NCBI RefSeq assembly: GCF_001423885.1 | Contig: NZ_LMPP01000003.1 | Coordinates: forward strand, 248,001-312,000 | Direction of reading: 5' to 3' | From: Rathayibacter sp. Leaf185 | Lineage (GTDB): Bacteria; Actinomycetota; Actinomycetes; Actinomycetales; Microbacteriaceae | DNA length: 64,000 nt | Program-made: the position numbers and the translations under genes | Shown: piece by piece, positions 18,892-27,060 of the stretch | How the letters are laid out: each line of letters begins with the position of its first letter | Position numbering within the stretch: the stretch's first letter is position 1 | The notes under the pieces: model-generated | The model's input: the letters and a program-made list of their open reading frames with translations, nothing else | Databases searched by the model: none | Told to the model about the DNA's origin: nothing

Positions 18892-19889
18892 GCGGTCCTC
18901 CTGATCCTCTCGGCCGCGCGCAGGCGCACGGGTGTTGCTCGGGGGTTGTGGGCCTTCTCGTCGTCGGACGCGAGCTCGGCGCCGCGGATGACGAGCCGGA
19001 ACTCGGGTCGGTGCTCGGGGAGCTCCATCGGGAGCCCCTCGGGTGCGGTGGAGGAGGAGGCGGCCTGCAGCGCCCGCTTGACGATGCGATCCTCGAGCGA
19101 CTGGTACGCCTCGACGACGATGCGTCCGCCGACCGCCACGCGGCCCAGGGCCGCGGGGATCGCCCGCTCGAGCACCGACAGCTCCTGGTTGACCTCGATG
19201 CGCAGGGCCTGGAACACCCGCTTCGCCGGGTGGCCGTTGCGCTGGATCGCGACCGGGGTCGCCGCCTGGATGATCTCGACGAGCCGGCCGGAGCGCTCGA
19301 TCGGGGCGGTCGCCCGCGCCTCCACGATCCGCTTCGCATAGCGGGCGGCGAGCCGCTCCTCGCCGTACTCGTGGAAGATCCGGCGGAGGGAGATCTCGTC
19401 GTAGTCGGCGAGGATGCTCGCCGCCGTCAGCGGGGCGGTGGCATCCATCCGCATGTCGAGCGGCGCGTCCTTGGAGTAGGAGAAGCCGCGCTCGGTCTCG
19501 TCCAGCTGGAGGGAGGAGACGCCGAGGTCGAAGAGCGCGCCGTCGATCTCGTCGATGCCGAGCTCGTCGAGCACCTCGGGCAGCTCGTCGTAGACGGCGT
19601 GGACGAGGTCGATCCGCGACGCGTGCGCCGACAGACGGTCCCCCGCGAGCTCCAGCGCCTCGGGGTCGCGGTCGAGCCCGACGAGGTGCAGTCGCGGGAA
19701 GCGCTCGAGCAGGGCGAGCGAGTGGCCGCCCATGCCGAGGGTGGCGTCGACGAGGACGGCCCCGTCGCGCTCGAGGGCGGGAGCGAGCAGTTCGATGCAG
19801 CGCTCGAGCAGCACGGGGATGTGGCGCTCCTCGGTGGGGCGTGCGCCGTTCTTCTGGGAGCGTTCGGGCTTCTCGGAGGCATCGGTCAT
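18888..19889 (-). CDS. rsmH: 16S rRNA (cytosine-1402-N4) methyltransferase
   Basis: A 333-residue SAM-dependent methyltransferase acting on 16S rRNA C1402. The N-terminal [13 protein letters not shown] and SAM-binding [10 protein letters not shown] are diagnostic, with [25 protein letters not shown] and [17 protein letters not shown] further on. I chose ATG at 19887-19889 (MTDASEK), giving a family-typical length. In-frame GTG at 19937 and ATG at 19928 are alternative starts. It is the second gene of the mraZ operon. Confidence 0.96.
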   Translation of the reverse strand: MTDASEKPERSQKNGARPTEERHIPVLLERCIELLAPALERDGAVLVDATLGMGGHSLALLERFPRLHLVGLDRDPEALELAGDRLSAHASRIDLVHAVYDELPEVLDELGIDEIDGALFDLGVSSLQLDETERGFSYSKDAPLDMRMDATAPLTAASILADYDEISLRRIFHEYGEERLAARYAKRIVEARATAPIERSGRLVEIIQAATPVAIQRNGHPAKRVFQALRIEVNQELSVLERAIPAALGRVAVGGRIVVEAYQSLEDRIVKRALQAASSSTAPEGLPMELPEHRPEFRLVIRGAELASDDEKAHNPRATPVRLRAAERIRRTA

Positions 19890-19997
19890 GGTGGTCCCGT
19901 CGTCCTGTTCCTGCCGCCCGATCCCCATCCAGCTCACGACCGGACACCGGGGAAGGTGCGTCCGGGCGCCGAGTGGCTGGGAGTCGCGCGGCAGGAG

Positions 19998-20429
19998 CTA
20001 GAACAGGCCGGGGATCACCTCCTCCTGGGTGTCGGAGAATACGGACTCCTGCTCCTGCAGGTAGGTCTCCCAGGCGCCCTGCGCCCAGATCTCGGCGCGA
20101 TTGCCCGCACCGATGACGGTGAGATCACGATCGAGACCCGCGTAGGCCCGCAGCGGGGCCGGCAGGGTCACGCGGTTCTGCTTGTCGGGAGTCTCGGCGC
20201 TCGCGCCCGACAGGAAGACGCGGAGGAAGTCGCGAGCCTGCTTGCTGGTGACGGGCGCCTGGCGGATCTTCTCGTGCATCACCTCGAACTCGCTCTGGCT
20301 GAACACGTAGAGGCACCGCTCCTGGCCGCGCGTGACGACGACTCCGGAGGAGAGCTCGTCGCGGAACTTGGCGGGGAGGATCACGCGGCCCTTCTCGTCG
20401 AGCTTGGGGGAATAGGTGCCGAGGAACAC
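19998..20429 (-). CDS. mraZ: Transcriptional regulator MraZ
   Basis: A 143-residue AbrB-like DNA-binding protein that autoregulates the dcw operon. Two SpoVT/AbrB-type repeats are visible, beginning [22 protein letters not shown] and later [20 protein letters not shown] at 20427-20429 is chosen because homologues start M(F/L)LGTY and a GGGGGG tract lies 7 nt upstream; the frame is open further up but without homology. Three MraZ boxes lie 40-65 bp upstream of its start. Confidence 0.97.
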   Translation of the reverse strand: MFLGTYSPKLDEKGRVILPAKFRDELSSGVVVTRGQERCLYVFSQSEFEVMHEKIRQAPVTSKQARDFLRVFLSGASAETPDKQNRVTLPAPLRAYAGLDRDLTVIGAGNRAEIWAQGAWETYLQEQESVFSDTQEEVIPGLF

Positions 20430-20468
20430 TGACTGCCCCCCATTTCTTCCGGCCAAGGACGGTGTGTG

Positions 20469-20500
20469 CCCCACAGTACTCCACTTCCCCCCACTCTCAA
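20469..20500 (-). promoter_or_regulatory. MraZ-box operator with overlapping promoter of the dcw operon
   Basis: Read on the minus strand, GTGGGG, GTGGAG and GTGGGG (plus positions 20489-20494, 20479-20484, 20469-20474) are spaced exactly 10 bp start to start, the layout of known MraZ operators (TGGG-type repeats with 5-bp spacers). A possible -35 TTGAGA (20495-20500) and -10 TACTGT with a 16-bp spacer would place the boxes inside the promoter, so binding would repress. Box detection is direct; the promoter assignment is inference. Confidence 0.75.
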
Positions 20501-20615
20501 CCCCGCCGCACGCGGCGGCGCGCCGGAGAGACCCCCGTCATCCGCAGAATTCCGCGGCGCGGGAGCGGTGGAGCGGAGTGGAGGGGGAAGTGCTCACCGG
20601 GGAGCATCCAGGCGC

Positions 20616-20647
20616 AAAAAAAGGGCCGATCCGTGAGGATCGACCCT
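20616..20647 (-). terminator. Rho-independent terminator after the DUF3040 gene
   Basis: On the minus strand an 11-bp stem (AGGGTCGATCC / GGATCGGCCCT, one G-U pair) with a 4-nt TCAC loop is followed directly by seven T residues. It lies 20 bp past the stop of the DUF3040 gene and insulates it from the dcw operon. Confidence 0.88.
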
Positions 20648-20666
20648 GTGGTGGTGCGGAGTGGTG

Positions 20667-21059
20667 CTAGCTGCGGCCGTCGCCCCGGTTGTCCCACCGC
20701 TCGTTCAGACGGTCCATGAAGCCGGAGCCCTGGCGGCCGCTCGAGGAGCGGGGCTTGCTCGCCCGGCCGACGGTCGGCAGACCAGACTCGGCGGAGCCTC
20801 CCGCAGCGGGGCGCATCGCGACGACGACGCCCGCGAGCATCAGCGCGAAGCCTCCGACGCCGACGAGGGGCTGACGGATCGCGACTCCGGTGACGAGGAC
20901 CGCGAGGCCGACGATCGCCAGGAGGATCCCGAGCACGAGTGCCCGGTAGTTGGTTCCACCGCGTCCCTTGCTGACCGCCGCGACGAAATCCGCGTCGTTC
21001 TGATAGAGATTGCGCTCCATCTCGTCGAGGAGCCGTTGCTCGTGTTCCGAAAGCGGCAT
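20667..21059 (-). CDS. DUF3040 family membrane protein
   Basis: A 130-residue protein starting MPLSEHEQRLLDEMERNLYQ, the hallmark of DUF3040, followed by two adjacent TM helices (ALVLGILLAIVGLAVLVTGVA and VGVGGFALMLAGVVVAM) and a charged, Ser/Gly/Arg-rich cytoplasmic tail. An equivalent small membrane protein stands beside mraZ in mycobacteria (Rv2169c region, from memory). The function is unknown. It has an AGGGG ribosome site, and a possible -10 TACACT on the minus strand near 21159-21164 would drive it divergently from the polyprenyl synthetase. Confidence 0.9.
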   Translation of the reverse strand: MPLSEHEQRLLDEMERNLYQNDADFVAAVSKGRGGTNYRALVLGILLAIVGLAVLVTGVAIRQPLVGVGGFALMLAGVVVAMRPAAGGSAESGLPTVGRASKPRSSSGRQGSGFMDRLNERWDNRGDGRS

Positions 21060-21214
21060 CGGGACCCCTTCAGGGTGTGGCGTCGGCGGGTGTAGTCGGC
21101 GCGGGCGGCGGTGCCGGGGTGGGCGGCACGGTGTGGACGACCGCGCGGGTAGCGCTTCAGTGTAGACCGGGCCACGCGCGGGCCGCTAGGAGCCGCCCGT
21201 ACGACGTCCGGTCG

Positions 21215-21231
21215 TGCATAGTCTGGTCGGG
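21215..21231 (+). promoter_or_regulatory. Putative -10 for leaderless polyprenyl synthetase mRNA
   Basis: CATAGT at 21217-21222 ends 8 nt before the GTG start at 21231, leaving no room for a ribosome site, and none is seen. This suggests a leaderless transcript. Confidence 0.4.
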
Positions 21232-22331
21232 TGAACCACAGCACTCGTCTGGTCGATCGCGTCCAGTTCCGAATCGAAGACTTCCTCGCCGGGCGCACGC
21301 CAATTCTGCGCTCCCTCGGAGAGGACGTCCGGGCCGTCGGCGACCTTTCGCGGGACTTTCTCAGCGGGGGGAAGCGGTTCCGCGCGCGCTTCTGCGAGGC
21401 GGGCTGGACCGCCGTCTCGGCGGTGCCGAGCGAGGAGCACCCGAGCGGCTCCGACCCGATCGCCCGGGTCGGCGCGAGCCTCGAGCTCTTCCACGCCGCC
21501 GCGCTCGTCCACGACGACGTCATCGACAATTCCGACACCCGTCGCGGTGCGCCGTCGGCGCACCGCCGATTCGCCGCACTGCACGACACGAGCGGCTGGA
21601 CGGGCTCCGCGGAGGAGTTCGGGCGCTCCTCCGCGATCCTGCTGGGCGACCTGCTGCTGGTCTGGTCCGACGAGGTCTTCGCGGAGGCGGAGTGGTCGCT
21701 GGAGGACCGCTGCAGCGCCGAGCGCGCCCGGGCCGAGTTCAACCTGATGCGCACCGAGGTGACCCTCGGCCAGTACCTCGACATCCTCGAGGAGAACGCC
21801 TGGGTCCGGCATCCCGAGCACGAGCACCTCGATCGGGCCGAGCGGGTGGTCGTCTACAAGAGCGCGAAGTACAGCATCGAGGCGCCGCTCGCGATCGGCG
21901 GCTCCCTCGGCGGAGGCGACGACGCCCAGCTCGACGCGCTCCGCCGCTTCGGCCTGCCCCTCGGCATCGCCTTCCAGCTCCGGGACGACGTGCTCGGTGT
22001 CTTCGGCGACCCGGCCGTGACCGGCAAGCCGGCCGGCGACGACCTGCGCGAGGGCAAGCGCACCATGCTCCTCGGACTGGCCCGGGCGGCGGCGGCGGAG
22101 GCGGACCGGGCCGAGCTCGACGCCGTCGTCGGGCGCAGCGACGCCTCGGACGCCGACATCGCCCGTGCCCAGGAGATCGTGGCGGCGAGTGGTGCGCTCG
22201 ACCGGCTCGAGGAGCGGATCCTCCGCGAGGTCGACAGCGCGCTCGCCGTGCTGCCCGAGGCTCCGCTCCGCGCGGAGGGCATGGCCGAGCTGCGCGAGCT
22301 CGCCGAGCGCGTCAGCGTGCGCGCGGCCTGA
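21231..22331 (+). CDS. idsA: Polyprenyl diphosphate synthase (IdsA-type)
   Basis: A 366-residue all-alpha trans-prenyltransferase condensing isopentenyl diphosphate onto allylic diphosphates, probably giving C20 or longer products. First Asp-rich motif HDDVIDNSDTRRG (~100-112) and second RDDVLGVFGD (~245) are present, with GKRFRARF near residue 47 for the IPP-binding region. GTG at 21231 has no Shine-Dalgarno. Product chain length is not predictable by eye. The neighbour Rv2175c-like gene is convergent with a 60-bp gap. Confidence 0.92.
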   Translation: MNHSTRLVDRVQFRIEDFLAGRTPILRSLGEDVRAVGDLSRDFLSGGKRFRARFCEAGWTAVSAVPSEEHPSGSDPIARVGASLELFHAAALVHDDVIDNSDTRRGAPSAHRRFAALHDTSGWTGSAEEFGRSSAILLGDLLLVWSDEVFAEAEWSLEDRCSAERARAEFNLMRTEVTLGQYLDILEENAWVRHPEHEHLDRAERVVVYKSAKYSIEAPLAIGGSLGGGDDAQLDALRRFGLPLGIAFQLRDDVLGVFGDPAVTGKPAGDDLREGKRTMLLGLARAAAAEADRAELDAVVGRSDASDADIARAQEIVAASGALDRLEERILREVDSALAVLPEAPLRAEGMAELRELAERVSVRAA

Positions 22332-22391
22332 GAGTCGGGCGCGGCTGATGACGCCGCGGCTGTTCAGCAGCGACGGACCAGAGGCGACGGG

Positions 22392-22757
22392 TCAGGCCAG
22401 GGCCTGAGCGACCCGGCGCACCTCGGCCTTGCGGCCGGCGCGCAGAGCCAGCACCGGGCTGGTGCCGAGGCTCTCCTCCTCCGACAGGAGCCAGTCGACC
22501 GCCTCGTCGTCGGAGAAGCCGGAGTCGGCCAGCAGGATCGCGGTCCCGCGGATCTCGCTCATCGGCTCCGCGTCGCGGAGGAACAGGGACGGCACCTTGA
22601 GGACGCCGTCGCGCCGGGTGCCGATCAGGTGTCGCTCCTCGAGCAGCCGGCGGACGCGGCTCACGTTCAACCCGGTCAGCTCGACGAGATCGGGGATCGT
22701 CAGCCACTCGGTGTCGGAGAGGGACGAGGAGGCTGCGGAAGCGGACGAGTCGGTCAC
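22392..22757 (-). CDS. Rv2175c family DNA-binding protein
   Basis: A 121-residue protein with an N-terminal winged-helix/HTH (WLTIPDLVELTGLNVSRVRRLLEERHLIG, residues ~18-46) and a C-terminal domain including FSDDEAVDWLLSEEESLG. It matches the family of M. tuberculosis Rv2175c, a DNA-binding substrate of kinase PknL encoded next to it. Here too it is divergent from the kinase gene (112-bp gap). The Ser/Thr-rich N-terminus (TDSSASAASSSLSDTE) is the plausible phosphorylation region. GTG start at 22757. Confidence 0.88.
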   Translation of the reverse strand: MTDSSASAASSSLSDTEWLTIPDLVELTGLNVSRVRRLLEERHLIGTRRDGVLKVPSLFLRDAEPMSEIRGTAILLADSGFSDDEAVDWLLSEEESLGTSPVLALRAGRKAEVRRVAQALA

Positions 22758-22856
22758 CCGCCAAGACTGCCACGCCCTCTCGACCCGTCCAACCCGCCGA
22801 GCCGCCTGTGCGGGCGCTCACCCGCGTTGCTCACGGGTTCGCGGAAGGCTCTTGCC

Positions 22857-22868
22857 TAGACTCATCGC
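22857..22868 (+). promoter_or_regulatory. Putative -10 for leaderless pknL mRNA
   Basis: TAGACT at 22857-22862 is followed by 6 nt and then the GTG start of the kinase. The same TAGACT-N6-start arrangement recurs at 49970-49981. Confidence 0.5.
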
Positions 22869-24821
22869 GTGACCACCAGCCAGCTCGACCCCCTCCTCGG
22901 CCGTCTCGTCGACGGCCGCTACGAGGTGCGCTCGAGGATCGCCCGCGGCGGCATGGCGACGGTCTACCTCGCGAACGACCTGCGCCTCGATCGCCGCGTC
23001 GCGATCAAGGTCATGCACGGGCATCTCTCCGACGACCAGGTCTTCAAGAACCGGTTCGTGCAGGAGGCGCGCTCGGCCGCGCGGCTGGCGCACCCCAATG
23101 TCGTGAGCGTCTTCGACCAGGGCCAGGACTCCGACATGGCCTACCTGGTCATGGAGTACCTGCCCGGCATCACGCTCCGCGACCTGCTCAAGGAGCGCGG
23201 CCGGCTGACCGCCCAGCAGGTGGTCGACATCATGCACTCGGTGCTGTCCGGACTCGCGGCCGCCCACCGGGCGGGGATCCTGCACCGCGATCTCAAGCCC
23301 GAGAACGTGCTGCTCGCCGACGACGGCCGCATCAAGATCGGCGACTTCGGCCTCGCGCGCGCCGCCTCCGCGAACACCGCCTCCGGCCAGGCCCTGCTGG
23401 GCACGATCGCCTACCTCTCCCCCGAGCTGGTCACCCGAGGCACCGCTGACACGCGCAGCGACATCTACGCCATCGGCATCATGATCTACGAGATGCTCAC
23501 CGGCGAGCAGCCCTTCACGGGCGAGCAGCCGATGCAGATCGCCTACCAGCATGCGAACGACTCGGTGCCCTACCCGAGCGCGAAGGTGCCCTCCGTGCCG
23601 ACCTCGCTGGACGAGCTCGTGCTGTGGGCGACCGAGCGCGATCCCGACATGCGGCCGCGCGACGCGGGAGTGATGCTCTCCCAGCTGCTCGAGGCCGAGC
23701 GGCTGATGGGCATCACTCCGACCGATCGGCGCGGAGACACTCAGGCCGTCACTCCGCTCCCGTCGCCGCCCGACTCCGCGCCGGCGACCGCCGCGCTGTT
23801 CGACGCCGCGACACCCGGGCAGACGACCGTGCTCGCCGAACCTGTGGAGGAGGCCGTCGACGACGACGCGGTCGCGCGCCTCGCCGCCCGGCGGCGCGTA
23901 CGACGACGTCGAGGCGTCCTGCTCACTGTGATCGTCCTGCTGCTGGCGCTGCTCGGCGGAGGCACCGCCTGGTGGTTCGGCGAGGGTCCCGGCGCGATCG
24001 TGTCGATCCCCGACGTCGTCAGCAAGACGCAGGACGAGGCCGTGGCGGAGCTGCAGGCGCAGGGCTTCGAGGTGACACCGCAGCAGGTCCCCGACCTCAC
24101 TGTCCCCGCCGGCACGGTCATGAGCTCCGACCCCTCCGGCGGCCAGGGCGTGCACAAGGGCTCGCTCATCACACTCGTCGTCTCCAGCGGTCCACGGCAG
24201 CTGGAGGTGCCGCCACTCGTCGGCCTGACCCAGGACGAGGCGACGGCCGCCATCACCAACGGCTCGTTCACTCCGGGAGAGGTGACGAAGGTCTTCGACG
24301 CCGACGTCGCAGCCGGTGTCGTCATCTCGGCATCGCTGCCCGACGGCTCCGCACTGCCCGCGACGATGTCCGAGACCAGCACCATCGCGATGGTGGTCAG
24401 CCTCGGGACGATCCCGAACGTCGTCGGCCTCTCGCTCGAGGCCGCCACCGATGCCGCCGAGCAGGCGGGGCTCGCTCTCGACAGCAGCGGCGAGGACTGG
24501 AGCGACACCGTCGCCGTCGGCATCGTGCTGACCCAGGCCAACCCCGAGGCTCCGGCGACGACCGGTGACACCATCTCGGTCGTGGTGTCCAAGGGACCGG
24601 AGCCGGTCGCCGTTCCGAACGTGGTCGGGATGACCCGCGAGCAGGCCAAGGCCGCGCTCGACGCGGTCGACCTGAAGTGGAGCTACTCGCTCTCGACGCT
24701 CGGTCCGCTGATCGACGCCGCCCCCGACGAGCTGACCAAGGTCACCAACCAGTCCAACAAGGCCGGCGACCCCGTCCAGCGCGGCACCACCATCCAGCTG
24801 TCGATCACCATCACGACCTAG
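22869..24821 (+). CDS. pknL: PknL-type Ser/Thr protein kinase with four PASTA domains
   Basis: A 650-residue bitopic receptor kinase. The Hanks-type kinase domain (~17-275) has the glycine loop ARGGMATVYLA, Lys47, HRDLKPEN (139-146) and DFG (159-161). After a Thr/Pro-rich juxtamembrane region a basic RRRVRRRRG precedes one TM helix (350-370). Four PASTA repeats follow (~378-650), starting IPDVVSKTQDEAVAEL and ending VPNVVGMTREQAKAAL, expected to sense muropeptides or lipid II. Neighbours (idsA, Rv2175c-like, aroG, plsC) match the mycobacterial pknL locus, where PknL lacks PASTA, so the fuller form is notable. Confidence 0.93.
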   Translation: MTTSQLDPLLGRLVDGRYEVRSRIARGGMATVYLANDLRLDRRVAIKVMHGHLSDDQVFKNRFVQEARSAARLAHPNVVSVFDQGQDSDMAYLVMEYLPGITLRDLLKERGRLTAQQVVDIMHSVLSGLAAAHRAGILHRDLKPENVLLADDGRIKIGDFGLARAASANTASGQALLGTIAYLSPELVTRGTADTRSDIYAIGIMIYEMLTGEQPFTGEQPMQIAYQHANDSVPYPSAKVPSVPTSLDELVLWATERDPDMRPRDAGVMLSQLLEAERLMGITPTDRRGDTQAVTPLPSPPDSAPATAALFDAATPGQTTVLAEPVEEAVDDDAVARLAARRRVRRRRGVLLTVIVLLLALLGGGTAWWFGEGPGAIVSIPDVVSKTQDEAVAELQAQGFEVTPQQVPDLTVPAGTVMSSDPSGGQGVHKGSLITLVVSSGPRQLEVPPLVGLTQDEATAAITNGSFTPGEVTKVFDADVAAGVVISASLPDGSALPATMSETSTIAMVVSLGTIPNVVGLSLEAATDAAEQAGLALDSSGEDWSDTVAVGIVLTQANPEAPATTGDTISVVVSKGPEPVAVPNVVGMTREQAKAALDAVDLKWSYSLSTLGPLIDAAPDELTKVTNQSNKAGDPVQRGTTIQLSITITT

Positions 24822-24873
24822 CCGTTTGGTGGTGGGAGCGCGAGCGCTCCCGCCACCGCGGTCGGCAGACGAA

Positions 24874-24945
24874 GTGGTTGCGCTCCGAGGAGCGTCTCGC
24901 GTCCGGCTAGGGCGAATCGCTGACACGCGATTCACCCGTTCGCCT
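24874..24945 (+). repeat. Left 72-bp arm of element 1
   Basis: Begins GTGGTTGCGCTCCGAGGAGC and ends CACCCGTTCGCCT. Its inverse partner is 25386-25457, about 62 of 72 positions matching by eye, with the innermost 21 bases identical. Confidence 0.8.
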
Positions 24946-25004
24946 CGGAGGGAGCGGGTGGTCTGCAGGCGCACCGCCGGTGCGTCGACACCGCCCAGCC
25001 TGTT

Positions 25005-25039
25005 GATCGAGTAGCCCGCGGAGCGGGCGTATCGAGATC
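25005..25039. repeat. Core palindrome copy A
   Basis: GATCGAGTAGCCCGC-GGAGC-GGGCGTATCGAGATC type palindrome. The outer CGAGTA/TATCGAG half-sites are shared with copies B, C and the single core of element 2. It is in opposite orientation to copies B and C. Confidence 0.75.
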
Positions 25040-25090
25040 CACCAGCGTCAGAAGACTAGGTCAGAAGCCCGATCTGCTGGCGGACAGCGG

Positions 25091-25124
25091 TCTCGATACG
25101 CCCCTCCGGAGCTACTCGACCAGC
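25091..25124. repeat. Core palindrome copy B
   Basis: Starts TCTCGATACGCCCC and ends GAGCTACTCGACCAGC around a TCCG centre. It has the same orientation as copy C, 93 bp further on. Confidence 0.75.
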
Positions 25125-25183
25125 GTGCTGGCGCGCGAACGCCTCTTTTCCCTCACCACCGCGACGCGAACCGACTTCGCCGC

Positions 25184-25214
25184 TCGATACGCCGCCTGCG
25201 GGGCTACTCGACCC
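25184..25214. repeat. Core palindrome copy C
   Basis: Starts CTCGATACGCCGCC and ends GGGGCTACTCGACC. A more degenerate derivative with CACCC-N6-GGGTG follows near 25283-25298, next to the 12-mer CGGAGTGGCATC (25302-25313), which recurs at 51503. Confidence 0.75.
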
Positions 25215-25385
25215 GCGTGCTGGTGGGAACGTGTCGCTTCTTCCCTCACCACCGAGACGCGCCGCGCCTTCGCCGCGCGATACACCCCTCCGAGGGTGCG
25301 ACGGAGTGGCATCCGTACCGGGAGGCTCAGCGTCGGACGCCACGACGCCCGGACATCCCGTCACCGGACCAGCCAGCCACCTCTT

Positions 25386-25457
25386 AGGCGAACGGGTGAA
25401 TCGCGTTCCAGCGATTCGACCTAGCCGAACGCGGGACGCTCTCGGGGACGCAACCAC
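25386..25457 (-). repeat. Right 72-bp arm of element 1
   Basis: Inverse of 24874-24945, beginning AGGCGAACGGGTGAATCGCG on the plus strand and ending GACGCAACCAC. Both arms are the same length, so mismatches are substitutions rather than indels. Confidence 0.8.
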
Positions 25458-25557
25458 GCTGGAAAGCCGACCGCGGTGAGGGGCGCGCTCGCGCTCCCCT
25501 CACCAGATGGCGCCCTCGTCGCGGAGGAATTGCGGCCGCGCCGAGCGGCTGCGCCGC

Positions 25558-26931
25558 TCAACGCTGCCGCAATTCCTCCGCGACGAGGAACGCGAGCTCC
25601 AGCGACTGCATGTGGTTGAGGCGGGGGTCGCAGACGGACTCGTAACGGGTGGCGAGGTCGGCCTCGTCGATCTGCTCGGAACCGCCGAGGCACTCGGTGA
25701 CGTCGTCTCCGGTGAGCTCGACGTGGATGCCGCCGGGGTGCGTGCCGACGGCTCGGTGCGCCTCGAAGAAGCCCTTGACCTCGTCGACCACGTCGTCGAA
25801 GCGGCGCGTCTTGTACCCGGTCGGAGTCGTGAGCCCGTTGCCGTGCATCGGGTCGGTCACCCAGAGCGGCAGGGCGTCGCTCCGCTTGACGGCCTCGAGC
25901 AGCGGCGGGAGGGCGTCGCGGATCCTCCCGGCGCCCATCCGCGTGATGAAGGTCAGGCGGCCGGGCTCACGGTCGGGGTCGAGCTTCTCGATCAACTCGA
26001 GCATCGTCTCGGGCGTCGTCGAGGGGCCGAGCTTCACGCCGATCGGGTTGCGGACGCGCGACAGGAAGTCGACGTGCGCGCCGTCGAGCTCGCGGGTCCG
26101 CTCGCCGATCCAGATGAAGTGGCTCGAGGTGTTGTACGGCGTGCCGGTGCGCGAGTCGATGCGCGTCATCGGGCGCTCGTAGTCCATCAGCAGGCCCTCG
26201 TGGCCGGTGTAGAACTCGGTGCGCTTCATGCCCTCGAAGTCGGCTCCGCACGCAACCATGAACTTCACGGCGCGGTCGATCTCGCGGGCGAGCTGCTCGT
26301 AGCGCTGGTTCTGAGGGTTCTCGGTGAAGCCCTTGTTCCAGTAGTGCACGAGGCGCAGGTCGGCGAACCCGCCCTGCGTGAACGCGCGAATGAGGTTCAG
26401 CGTGGAGGCGGCCGTGTGGTACCCCTGCACGATGCGCCGCGGGTCGGCCGTGCGCGACTCCGGAGTGAACTCGTAGCCGTTGACGATGTCGCCGCGGTAG
26501 GCGGGCAGCGTCACGTCGCCGCGCGTCTCGAGATCGCTCGAGCGCGGCTTGGCGAACTGACCGGCCATCCGGCCCATCTTGATGACGGGCATGCTCGCGC
26601 CGTAGGTGAGGACGACCGCCATCTGCAGCACCGTCTTGACGCGGTTGCGGATCTGGTCGGCCGTGGCGCCCGCGAAGGTCTCGGCGCAGTCGCCGCCCTG
26701 CAGGAGGAACGCCTCGCCGCGGGCCGCGTTGCCGAGCCGCTCGCGCAGCTGATCGACCTCGCCCGCGAACACCAGCGGAGGCAGCCCCGCGATCTCGGCG
26801 GAGGCGGCGCTCACCGCGTCCGCGTCGGGCCAGTTCGGCTGCTGCTTGATCTCGAGCTCGCGCCAATAGTCCAGGCCGGCGACCACGGAGGGGGCGGCTT
26901 GGACGTACGGTTCGTTCGGATCGATGACCAC
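25558..26931 (-). CDS. aroG: Class II 3-deoxy-D-arabino-heptulosonate 7-phosphate synthase
   Basis: A 457-residue cytoplasmic enzyme condensing PEP and erythrose 4-phosphate, the first step of the shikimate pathway. It is the plant/mycobacterial (type II) form: FLQGGDCAETF with the metal-binding Cys, RMAGQFAKPRS, PAYRGD-VNG, RTEFYTGHEGLLMDYE, MGAGRIRD and WVTDPMHGN are all present. GTG at 26929-26931 lacks a strong ribosome site, so leaderless or weak initiation is possible. It is convergent with pknL across repeat element 1. Confidence 0.97.
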   Translation of the reverse strand: MVIDPNEPYVQAAPSVVAGLDYWRELEIKQQPNWPDADAVSAASAEIAGLPPLVFAGEVDQLRERLGNAARGEAFLLQGGDCAETFAGATADQIRNRVKTVLQMAVVLTYGASMPVIKMGRMAGQFAKPRSSDLETRGDVTLPAYRGDIVNGYEFTPESRTADPRRIVQGYHTAASTLNLIRAFTQGGFADLRLVHYWNKGFTENPQNQRYEQLAREIDRAVKFMVACGADFEGMKRTEFYTGHEGLLMDYERPMTRIDSRTGTPYNTSSHFIWIGERTRELDGAHVDFLSRVRNPIGVKLGPSTTPETMLELIEKLDPDREPGRLTFITRMGAGRIRDALPPLLEAVKRSDALPLWVTDPMHGNGLTTPTGYKTRRFDDVVDEVKGFFEAHRAVGTHPGGIHVELTGDDVTECLGGSEQIDEADLATRYESVCDPRLNHMQSLELAFLVAEELRQR

Positions 26932-27060
26932 GAGGGAGTCCTGGTTCTGACGGGCGCGCGGGGCGCGGGAGCCGACCGTCCGGACGGACGGCAGCGGTTG
27001 ACGAGCCTATCGCCTCGGGAGGGGCTCCCCCGGGCCGGTGGCGGAGCGCTCGGCGCGCAC

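Larger units (their letters stand above)
24834..25503. repeat. Composite inverted-repeat element 1 between convergent pknL and DAHP synthase
   Basis: The 736-bp convergent gap carries no credible gene. Outer hairpins GGGAGCGC-ga-GCGCTCCC (24834-24851) and GTGAGGGG...CCCCTCAC (25476-25503) flank CCGCGGTCGGC (24856-24866) and its inverse. Next come 72-bp inverted arms (24874-24945 and 25386-25457) matching at about 62 of 72 positions by eye. Between them lie three copies of a 31-35 bp palindrome with ends CTCGATACGCC and GCTACTCGA. The outer hairpins may terminate both genes. No transposase is present. Similar to the element at 30855-31256. Confidence 0.8.

Noticed and set aside
22818-24974. 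A 718-residue minus-strand open frame opposite the kinase gene
   Set aside because: Antisense shadow of a well-supported kinase with all catalytic motifs.
24822-25557. Repeated palindromes resembling a CRISPR array
   Set aside because: Copies vary in orientation and sequence, spacers are irregular, and no cas gene is near.
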